A stretch of DNA of 64,000 nucleotides from JBCCVH01 sp942492555 (GTDB taxonomy: Bacteria; Bacteroidota; Bacteroidia; Cytophagales; Amoebophilaceae), in NCBI GenBank assembly GCA_942492555.1, contig CALOEX010000014.1, positions 153,784-217,783 of the forward strand, given 5' to 3'. The translations under genes were made by a program, and so were the position numbers. Below, in pieces: positions 46,747 through 54,699 of the stretch (the stretch's first letter is position 1; each line of letters begins with the position of its first letter). The notes under the pieces were generated by a model. That model was not told where the DNA came from. It worked only from the letters and a program-made list of their open reading frames with translations, and did no database searches.

Positions 46747-49389
46747 TTATTGTCGATTTCCACACCATGCTAAATACGATTTTAACTGTTTTGTTATCAT
46801 TTCTTTTAATCGAATGTTTTCGTATTTTTTTTCACATATTTCTAGTGCTAATTGGGTGATTTTTATTCCTGTTTCGTATTCTTGTTTTCTAAAATATACA
46901 TACCCAAGCATATACAAGGCCATAACATACCAAAAAGTGTTTTCGCCTATTGTGTTTGCATAAATTTGTAGAGCTTCTTGGTAGGATTCTATTGCATCTA
47001 GCCATTTCTCTTGTGCAATATATACAAGTCCGATGCCCATGAAGGTGTCAGCATAAGAAAAAGTGTCTTTGCCTATTGTTTCCTCTTTGATTGCTAGTGC
47101 CTCTTTATAAGTTTTTAGCGCTTTTTTGAGCCTGTCTTTTTTGTAATAAGCCTCCGCAAGAGTACTAAGGGTATCAGCGTAGGAAAGAGTGCCTTTGCCT
47201 ATTATTTCCTCTTTGATTTGTAGCGCTTTTTCGTACTTTGGGATAGCTTTTACAAATTGCTTTTGACTTGCATAGGCATTACCAAGAGCATGGAGGGTGT
47301 TCGCATAGGAAAGAGTTTCTTTGCCTTGTGTTTCTCCTATGGTTTGTAGGGCTTTTTCGTATTGGGGGATGATATCTGTTGCAAATGGATTTTTTTGATC
47401 ACTATGGACATCACTATAAGAATCGCTAAGAGCACGAAGAGTATCTGCATAGGAAGGAGTGCCTTTACCTATTGTTTCCTCTTTGATTTGTAGCGCTTTT
47501 AGGTATTGGGTGATAGCTTCTTTAAATTGATCTTGACCTGCATAGGCATTACCAAGAGCATGGAGGGTGTTCGCATAGGATAGAGTTTCTTTGCCTATTG
47601 TTTCCTCTTTGGTTTGTAGTGCTTCTTGGTATTGGGAGATAGCTTTGGCAAATTGATGTTGACCTGCATAGGCATCACCAAGAGCTTGGAGGGTTTGAGC
47701 ATAGGAAAGGGTTTCTTTCCCTATTGTTTTCTCTTTGGTTTGTAGTGCTTCTTGGTATTGGGGGATAGCTTTGGCAAATTGATGTTGACCTGCATAGGCA
47801 TCACCAAGAGCTTGGAGGGTTTGAGCATAGGAAAGGGTTTCTTTCCCTATTGTTTTCTCTTTGGTTTGTAGTGCTTCTTGGTATTGGGGGATAGCTTTGG
47901 CAAATTGATGTTGACCTGCATAGGCATTACCAAGAGCATGGAGGGTTTGAGCATAGGAAAGGGTTTCTTTCCCTATTGTTTTCTCTTTGGTTTGTAGTGC
48001 TTCTTGGTATTGGGGGATAGCTTTGGCAAATTGATGTTGACCTGCATAGGCATCACCAAGAACATGGAGGGTGTTCGCATAGGATAGAGTGCCTTTGCCT
48101 ATTATTTCCTCTTTGATTTGTAGGGCTTTTTCGTATTTTGGGATAGCTTTGGCAAATTGCTCTTGACCTGCATAGACATCACCAAGAGCTTGGAGGGTTT
48201 GAGCATAGGAAAGAGTTTCTTTGCCTTGTATTTCTCCTATGGTTTGTAAGGCTTTTTCGTATTGGAGGATGATATCTGTTGCATATTTCTTTTTTAGACC
48301 TCTTCTTTCATCACTAAGAGCACGAAGGGTAGTAACATAGGAAAGGGTTTCTTTGCCTATTGTTTCCTCTTTGATTTGTAGCGCTTTTAGGTATTGGGTG
48401 ATAGCTTCTTTAAATTGATCTTGACCTGCATAGGCATTACCAAGAGCATGGAGGGTGTTCGCATAGGATAGAGTTTCTTTGCCTATTGTTTCCTCTTTGG
48501 TTTGTAGTGCTTCTTGGTATTGGGAGATAGCTTTGGCAAATTGATGTTGACCTGCATAGGCATCACCAAGAGCTTGGAGGGTTTGAGCATAGGAAAGGGT
48601 TTCTTTGCTTATTGTTTTTTCTTTGGTTTGTAGTGCTTTTTCATATTTTGGGATAGCTTTGGCAAATTGCTCTTGACCTGCATAGGCATCACCAAGAGCT
48701 TGGAGGGTTTGAGCATAGGAAAGAGTTTCTTTGCCTTGGATTTCTCCTATGGTTTGTAGGGCTTTTTCGTATTGTAGAATAGCTTCCTGATACTTTTCCT
48801 GCTTATGAGATATGATTCCCATGTTGTGACACGTTTGTGCAACAATTTTTTTTTCTTTTGTAGGTTTTATGGCTAAGGCTTTGTTGTAATAATCGCAGGC
48901 AAGTGGGTAATTTTCCAAAAGAGCAAAAATGTTACCTAAGCTGTGTAGTTTGGCGCGTTTTGTTTCAAGGTGGTCTGCTTGATGTTGCTCAAAGATCATA
49001 TTTTCGTTTTCTATGGCATGGGTATGCAAATATTTTGCTTGGGGAAGTGCATGACAGGTTTGTAAAGCATGCAAGAAAATGGGGATTATTATATCATGCT
49101 TAGACTCTTTTGTGTACGAAGCAATGAGTTTATCAAACTCGTTCTTGTTGTTTTTATTTTTCGCTGGAGGAATGTTGAGGGTTTTTTGTAGTATATCTGC
49201 TATTTGCTTGAGTGCTTTTTTAGATTTTGGATTGTCATAATTGCTTTTTTGGGTACGTAAAACGTCAATGTTTTTCAATAATACATCCGTGTCATTTTCA
49301 GGTTGCAAGAAAAAAATTGCACCCATCATGAGACACAAGAAGAGAAATACCATCGAGCATTTTAAGTATGTTTGTTTTTTTTTACTCAT
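46747..49389 (-). CDS. large TPR protein with N-terminal membrane anchor
   Basis: 880 aa. Membrane helix at residues 11-30 (MVFLFLCLMMGAIFFLQP). From about residue 150 to 870 there are about 17 tetratricopeptide repeats, mostly 42 residues long in kinesin-light-chain style, with near-identical cores (TLQALGDAYAGQHQFAKAI). Two units have longer inserts (SDERRGLKKKYATDI, SDSYSDVHSDQKNPFATDI). Units 4-6 are repeated as units 11-13, showing duplication of a three-unit block. The bulk should be exported; TPRs bind peptides, partner unknown. It might vary in repeat number between strains. Confidence 0.82.
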   Translation of the reverse strand: MSKKKQTYLKCSMVFLFLCLMMGAIFFLQPENDTDVLLKNIDVLRTQKSNYDNPKSKKALKQIADILQKTLNIPPAKNKNNKNEFDKLIASYTKESKHDIIIPIFLHALQTCHALPQAKYLHTHAIENENMIFEQHQADHLETKRAKLHSLGNIFALLENYPLACDYYNKALAIKPTKEKKIVAQTCHNMGIISHKQEKYQEAILQYEKALQTIGEIQGKETLSYAQTLQALGDAYAGQEQFAKAIPKYEKALQTKEKTISKETLSYAQTLQALGDAYAGQHQFAKAISQYQEALQTKEETIGKETLSYANTLHALGNAYAGQDQFKEAITQYLKALQIKEETIGKETLSYVTTLRALSDERRGLKKKYATDIILQYEKALQTIGEIQGKETLSYAQTLQALGDVYAGQEQFAKAIPKYEKALQIKEEIIGKGTLSYANTLHVLGDAYAGQHQFAKAIPQYQEALQTKEKTIGKETLSYAQTLHALGNAYAGQHQFAKAIPQYQEALQTKEKTIGKETLSYAQTLQALGDAYAGQHQFAKAIPQYQEALQTKEKTIGKETLSYAQTLQALGDAYAGQHQFAKAISQYQEALQTKEETIGKETLSYANTLHALGNAYAGQDQFKEAITQYLKALQIKEETIGKGTPSYADTLRALSDSYSDVHSDQKNPFATDIIPQYEKALQTIGETQGKETLSYANTLHALGNAYASQKQFVKAIPKYEKALQIKEEIIGKGTLSYADTLSTLAEAYYKKDRLKKALKTYKEALAIKEETIGKDTFSYADTFMGIGLVYIAQEKWLDAIESYQEALQIYANTIGENTFWYVMALYMLGYVYFRKQEYETGIKITQLALEICEKKYENIRLKEMITKQLKSYLAWCGNRQ

Positions 49390-49695
49390 AATGTACCGAT
49401 ATTACTGCAATTATAACTATTATCTTCCACATTAAAATCCGGTATTTAAAATTTGTTCTTCGCTATAAAAAAAGTCTGGGTAAACAAATGTGTCACCCCT
49501 CATTGATTCATGTGATATCTCATAGTAAATGCTGGATCTAATCTGCCTTTAAAATGATAAAAAGTTACATAAATTTGCCTCAAGGATGCATGAGGAAACG
49601 AGTGTTTTTACGTTGTATTCTCCTTATACTCAATAAAACGATTGCACGGGCAACACATCTCCGCAAAAATTTTTTTGTTTTTTTTTGAAAAATTA
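49390..49695. other. intergenic stretch with a plus-strand promoter-like box
   Basis: TAAATTTG at 49570-49577 (plus) is followed by AAGG and an ATG opening a 16-codon frame (MHEETSVFTLYSPYTQ). No -33 box is evident. It may be a remnant. Nothing else recognised. Confidence 0.3.
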
Positions 49696-50214
49696 TTAAG
49701 CTGTGTGATCTTGGTATTGTTTAAAAAGCACCAATGGTATGCCTACAACCGTAACAATCAAAAAGCCTAATCCAATACCTTTTAAAATGCTTTTTTTGAG
49801 AAACCCTAATTCTGTAGCATCGGTTATAGAACTTTGCTCAGAGGGAAGCTTTTGCAATACATTTTTTGTACTAGTAAGATCCACATTATTGTGAGCGGAT
49901 TGTTTATTTTTTACACGAGGACCATTGGGCAAATTGCTGAATAGCAGTGAAGAAGAATTATCAACATTTTGCTCAAATTTATTGTTATTGCTATTATTAT
50001 TTTTTACATGAAAACTATGATCATTTAATTTTTCAACAATCTTTTGTTTGTTATTTTGTTGCTCCCATTGTTCCTTTAGTTTATTTTTAAGATCTTTTCC
50101 AAGAATATCTTCAGATATGTCTTTAAAAAAGACTAATTCTTCTGGGGAATATGACATTTTTCCGATTTCTTTTCTTAATTTTTCTTCCTCTCGTGACAGA
50201 TTTGCTTCGTACAC
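49696..50214 (-). CDS. C-terminal membrane-anchored segment, probably split from the gene before it
   Basis: 172 aa if it starts at a GTG (50214); no ATG is available. The frame stays open upstream to just before the stop of the neighbouring gene (EFKEWFKRV precedes it in frame). It is charged and coiled-coil-like, then Asn-rich, and ends in a membrane helix (GIGLGFLIVTVVGIPLVLF) with a short tail. Loss of one A from an A9 tract at 50250-50258 would join it to the secreted protein at 50240-51373, giving about 558 aa with a signal peptide and a C-terminal anchor. Thus it is either a separate protein with a weak start or the tail of a slippage-dependent or broken gene. Confidence 0.5.
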   Translation of the reverse strand: MYEANLSREEEKLRKEIGKMSYSPEELVFFKDISEDILGKDLKNKLKEQWEQQNNKQKIVEKLNDHSFHVKNNNSNNNKFEQNVDNSSSLLFSNLPNGPRVKNKQSAHNNVDLTSTKNVLQKLPSEQSSITDATELGFLKKSILKGIGLGFLIVTVVGIPLVLFKQYQDHTA

Positions 50215-50239
50215 CCTTTTGAACCATTCCTTAAACTCA

Positions 50240-51373
50240 TTACTTTTTTTTTAATTTAGGTTTATTTTTTAATTGATCTTGCAAGAGAAGATTTTCTTTA
50301 TTCTTGGATTTAGGCAAAAAAGATTGAGTTTTAAATTTATTGTTTTTTACTATAGGAACTATAGAAGAAGTGTTCCAATAATGATCATCAGCTTCTTTAT
50401 TTAAGTTCTCTTTAGTCTTATGTAAGTATGGGAATAGTTCATTTTTTAGAAGATCCTTGTCAAAGAAGGAGAGGTTCTTTAGCAAGAAAAGATACATCTT
50501 ATATGAAATGAAAGGATCCCATATGTTCAAAATCTTTTCCTGCAGTTTTTCATATTTTTTTATTAACATCTTTAATGAGATGTTTTTGCTACGATTAAGG
50601 GAGTTCTCATAAACCCAATAGTAGCTTTTACCTATTATTTTTTCTGCTCGATTTAAGGTTTCTTTTAACATGTTTATAATATTTTCACCCCCGTTTTTTA
50701 CTGCTTGTATTGATGTTTCATTTTCATCTTCAGTGGTCACAAAATACTTATGCTCATCTTGATATTTTTCTCTGATTTGCTCGATCTCTTTGTACTTTTC
50801 TACCAAAGCGAGCTCTTTTGATCTAATATTAGATAAGCATTCATCCCATAAGTTATCTAGAGCGCTTTTTTTATGGTTACCCCCTTCTATATAACACTGG
50901 ACAGTAGAAATTCCAGAATAAATTTTCTGATAAATGCCTGAAGATGATCCATCATTGTTCGCCTGTGGTTTTAGATCTAAAAAATTTGCTTGTTTTTGGC
51001 AATAGTCCACACACTCCGTCACAATATTTTTTAATTTTTCAGCTGCTGTTTTGGAAGTCTCTCCATTCACTACAGTGTCAGATACTTGGTCTTGTTGTCC
51101 ACTATTATTCAACGCTACCAGTTCTGTATAGAAAGGTTCTACTGTGGAGTATTTTGTTAAAACATATTGACATTTCTTTGTTTCGTCAAAATCCTGGGAG
51201 TACGCTGTAAAAAAATTTGAGAGTTCACCCAAACACAATTTCTTTTGTTCTGCTCTTTTTGTATCTTTAATAGATGGTTCTGTAAAAAAAGAACTTAGAA
51301 AGCCTGTTGCATCGTATATGTTCATGGAAATAGAAAAGAGAGATATAAAGACCAAACAATAGACTTTTTTCAT
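50240..51373 (-). CDS. secreted coiled-coil protein, probably truncated by an A9 tract
   Basis: 377 aa. Signal peptide MKKVYCLVFISLFSISMN. Mostly helical and charged, no family recognised. It ends KPKLKKK right at an A9 run. The downstream +1 frame continues in coding style to a membrane anchor, so the original gene likely included 49696-50214. In AT-rich symbionts such runs are often bridged by RNA polymerase slippage, giving some full-length product. Upstream lies another secreted coiled-coil protein of similar size (51582-52646). Confidence 0.6.
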   Translation of the reverse strand: MKKVYCLVFISLFSISMNIYDATGFLSSFFTEPSIKDTKRAEQKKLCLGELSNFFTAYSQDFDETKKCQYVLTKYSTVEPFYTELVALNNSGQQDQVSDTVVNGETSKTAAEKLKNIVTECVDYCQKQANFLDLKPQANNDGSSSGIYQKIYSGISTVQCYIEGGNHKKSALDNLWDECLSNIRSKELALVEKYKEIEQIREKYQDEHKYFVTTEDENETSIQAVKNGGENIINMLKETLNRAEKIIGKSYYWVYENSLNRSKNISLKMLIKKYEKLQEKILNIWDPFISYKMYLFLLKNLSFFDKDLLKNELFPYLHKTKENLNKEADDHYWNTSSIVPIVKNNKFKTQSFLPKSKNKENLLLQDQLKNKPKLKKK

Positions 51374-51581
51374 AAGAATGAAATTAGGAATAACACTTAT
51401 AGGAACATTAGGTTTTTTTTCAAAAAAACCTAATAAATCAACATTTATAGCATGCTATCATCTCTAAAAATGCATTTCTGAAACTAATATTAAACATTTT
51501 TGTACAAAAATGTTTAATATTTTAGCTTTGCATACTGTTTCTTGATGTATTGTAACAAATAATAAAATTCCTTAGAGGCTT

Positions 51582-52646
51582 TCACTGGATGGTACAATCT
51601 CCACTATCTTCACTATCTTCATGTTTGTCTTTTTCATCTTCGGAAATATTATTATTTTTGTATTCTTTTTTTACTTCTTCATACAGTTTTGCTAAACTGT
51701 TGTCTTCTTCTGCTAACCTTTTTTTCCAGAAGGATCCAGTGCATGTTGATAAAAAATTTAACATTCCTTTCTCTATAAGAGACATCTCTTGCTTTTTTTG
51801 TTCTTTTTCTTGTAAGTTTTCGATTTCTAGGTAAAATCGTAGCGCATCTTTTACTTGCTGTCTTGAATAATGCCCTTTTGGGTGCAAGTACCATACATTC
51901 ATTACTAGATGTACATAGTCTTTAAATTTTTCGCTGTAGGTGAACATTGCAATTCCTAGCTCCGTTTTGATTTTTTTTACCTTCCAAATTTCTTCCACAA
52001 AATTACCCATGAGTAGTTCTTCAGGTTTATTACTAAGAGCAAGCTGATTGTTGTTAGCCTCTTCATCTTTTTTTTCATTGATGCCAAAAAATTTCAACAT
52101 ACCGAAAGCATTTGCTAGATCTTCCAAAAGATCATTTATTTTTTTCAGATATCCTTGTTTGAGATCTATATATAAAAATATTTTTTGCTTATATATGTTG
52201 CATAAATCTTGTTTTTTCTCATAAAAAAAGGATAGTGCGTTATTGTCAGGACCCAAAACTTTATCTATTTTGATATCTAATGTTGCAAATTTATTTAGAT
52301 CTATTGTATTTATTTCTTCTACCTCTTTCTTTAGCACTTTATAGTATTTTTGAAGTTTCTGCAAAACAGAACATTGATTCAGTCTTTTTTGATTTTGTTG
52401 GAGCATATTCATTTCTGTCATCTTTATTATGTGATTTTGTTCCTTCAAAGTAAACTGAAATCTATTACCCTTCACAAAGGATTCATTGAACTCTTTGTCA
52501 ATACGTTTAAAGATTTCTTCCGTTCTTTTTTGATTTTCTTCTTGGACTTCTTCTGTATTAGCTATTTGTGCAGCCAAGTTCACCTGCATGAATGTGATGA
52601 TGATGGTTACAAAAAATAACGAGAAGAGGGCTTTTTTATTGTTCAT
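51582..52646 (-). CDS. secreted coiled-coil protein ending CTIQ
   Basis: About 354 aa from the ATG at 52646, chosen because it gives a clean signal peptide (MNNKKALFSLFFVTIIITFM); a longer frame to 52760 adds an unlikely Cys/Lys-rich leader. The remainder is helical and charged (NRFQFTLKEQNHIIKMTEMN). No family recognised. The acidic C-terminus ends GDCTIQ, which fits a CaaX box (X = Gln), as in the CLLM proteins of this window. Function unknown. Confidence 0.6.
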   Translation of the reverse strand: MNNKKALFSLFFVTIIITFMQVNLAAQIANTEEVQEENQKRTEEIFKRIDKEFNESFVKGNRFQFTLKEQNHIIKMTEMNMLQQNQKRLNQCSVLQKLQKYYKVLKKEVEEINTIDLNKFATLDIKIDKVLGPDNNALSFFYEKKQDLCNIYKQKIFLYIDLKQGYLKKINDLLEDLANAFGMLKFFGINEKKDEEANNNQLALSNKPEELLMGNFVEEIWKVKKIKTELGIAMFTYSEKFKDYVHLVMNVWYLHPKGHYSRQQVKDALRFYLEIENLQEKEQKKQEMSLIEKGMLNFLSTCTGSFWKKRLAEEDNSLAKLYEEVKKEYKNNNISEDEKDKHEDSEDSGDCTIQ

Positions 52647-52949
52647 AATTTTGTATTTTGTACTTGTGAGCAATATAGGTTTTTTATAAAAAAATATCAA
52701 AAAACAAGTAATATTGTTGGTGAAACAACACCGTTGTCTATTGCTCTTACTTACCTGCAAAAAAATTTATTTTTTATGGGCATATCCTCATTGATTTTAT
52801 CGATATTTTTTCAATAGCGTGTTTAAGGAAAAAAGAGTGCCATAGTAGGATTGGCCGATACCCCGCGAGATAAAAAGTCTATTTATTTGCTCAATTGCAA
52901 CCGATTGCCTACCTTATATCAACAAGCTCATTTTTATCAAAAAAAATAC

Positions 52950-54485
52950 ATGATCACAAAAGCTTATGGCAGCACTGTTTACGGTATAGACGCACAAATC
53001 ATTTCCATTGAAGTCAATATTATCAACGGCACAAAATTCTTCATTGTTGGGCTTCCAGACAACGCTATTAAAGAAAGTGAACACCGAATCGAATCTGTCC
53101 TTAAACAACTCAACAAACAAATGCCAAGACAACGTGTTATCGTAAACTTAGCTCCTGCAAGTATACGTAAAGAAGGTGCTTTCTACGATTTACCCATAGC
53201 TCTTGCGATTTTACACGCTTCAAAACAAGAAAGATTTACAGATTTAGATACGTATCTCATCATGGGAGAACTGGCTTTAGACGGTATGCTCCGCCCTGTT
53301 CGTGGCGTTCTTCCCATTGCCATAGAAGCATCAAAACAAAATTTCAAAGGCTTTATTCTCCCTAAAGAAAATGCGCGAGAGGCTGCAGTGGTTAAAAATT
53401 TGCCCATCATACCCATACAGCACATTACTGAAGCTATTGAGTTTCTCAATAAAAAAACGGTTATAAAACCTTTACAAATAAATGTAGAAAAAATCTTTAC
53501 AGAAAAAGCAAACCACTACGACATTGACTTTGCAGACGTTAAAGGGCAAAGATTAGCGAAGCGTAGCATCCAAATAGCAGCAGCAGGAGGACACAATATG
53601 GTTATGATAGGGCCACCAGGAGCAGGAAAAACAATGCTTGCCAAACGCATTCCCAGCATCCTCCCACTACTAACATTAGAAGAGGCACTAGAAACAAGTC
53701 GTGTTTTCTCAGTTTTAGGAAAAATGGGAAAACAAGCACTCATTACAAAACGCCCTTTCTGCGCACCCCACCATACAATCAGTGACGTAGCACTAGTAGG
53801 AGGGGGATCCATTCCACAACCTGGACAAATATCCCTCACCCACAATGGGCTTCTTTTTATGGATGAATTACCAGAATTTAAACGTAGTACGCTTGAAGTT
53901 CTCAGACAGCCTCTAGAAGACAAAGAGATCTATATCACGCGTGCAAAATTAAATGTGCGTTTCCCAGCAAACTTTATGCTGGTAGCAAGCATGAACCCCT
54001 GTCCTTGTGGCTACTACACCCATCAAGAAAAACCCTGTACCTGCACAGCTCTCTTACGAAAAAAATATATGAGTAAAATCAGTGGGCCTCTCTTTGATCG
54101 CATTGATATTCAGTTATTTATCACGCCTGTTTCCTGGCAAGATATGACACGAACAACCACTACGGAAAACAGTGAAATCATGCGCAAAAATGTAGAAAAC
54201 GCTAGAGCAATACAAAAACAACGTTTTAAGGAATTTCCGCATATTCACACCAATAGTATGATTCCACCAAAGCTATTAGAAAAAATTTGTGCTATTACCC
54301 CACAAGCTTCAAATTTATTGAAAGAAGCTATGGACAAACTTAGTCTTTCTGCACGTGGCTATAATAGCATCCGTAAAATAGCACGTACTATTGCTGATTT
54401 AGATAACCAAGAAAACATTTATGAAAGACATATTGCCGAGGCTATTGCCTACCGTAGTCTAGATCGTGAAAAACTATGGCAATGA
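52950..54485 (+). CDS. comM: YifB/ComM-type Mg-chelatase-like AAA+ ATPase
   Basis: About 511 aa from ATG at 52950 (the upstream TTG at 52851 adds residues unlike the family; the family starts at the KAYGSTVYGIDA region). N-terminal ChlI/Lon-like domain, then the AAA+ core: GPPGAGKTMLAKRIPSILP (Walker A), LLFMDELPEF (Walker B), ASMNPCPCGYY with Cys pairs. ComM helicases promote branch migration in natural transformation. Whether this symbiont takes up DNA is unknown, but the gene is intact. Confidence 0.93.
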   Translation: MITKAYGSTVYGIDAQIISIEVNIINGTKFFIVGLPDNAIKESEHRIESVLKQLNKQMPRQRVIVNLAPASIRKEGAFYDLPIALAILHASKQERFTDLDTYLIMGELALDGMLRPVRGVLPIAIEASKQNFKGFILPKENAREAAVVKNLPIIPIQHITEAIEFLNKKTVIKPLQINVEKIFTEKANHYDIDFADVKGQRLAKRSIQIAAAGGHNMVMIGPPGAGKTMLAKRIPSILPLLTLEEALETSRVFSVLGKMGKQALITKRPFCAPHHTISDVALVGGGSIPQPGQISLTHNGLLFMDELPEFKRSTLEVLRQPLEDKEIYITRAKLNVRFPANFMLVASMNPCPCGYYTHQEKPCTCTALLRKKYMSKISGPLFDRIDIQLFITPVSWQDMTRTTTTENSEIMRKNVENARAIQKQRFKEFPHIHTNSMIPPKLLEKICAITPQASNLLKEAMDKLSLSARGYNSIRKIARTIADLDNQENIYERHIAEAIAYRSLDREKLWQ

Positions 54486-54618
54486 GGTTAAAAGATAAAA
54501 AACACCAAAGAAAAACAACTTCAATAAGTGAATCAAAAAGGCAAAAACCTTTTTTTTTAAACAACAACAGCGTAATATTGTATCCAAAGAAACGTGTTGT
54601 TGCTATAAAAAAGTTAGA

Positions 54619-54693
54619 GGGCTTGTAGCTCAGCCTGGTTAGAGCGCTACACTGATAATGTAGAGGTCCATGGTTCAACTCCATGCAAGCCCA
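54619..54693 (+). tRNA. tRNA-Ile (GAU)
   Basis: Cloverleaf of 75 bases: acceptor GGGCTTG/CAAGCCC, anticodon stem CTACA/TGTAG, and loop CTGATAA, giving anticodon GAT. It is usually found in the rRNA spacer; here it stands alone beside valS. CCA is not encoded. Confidence 0.95.
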
Positions 54694-54699
54694 CAAAAA

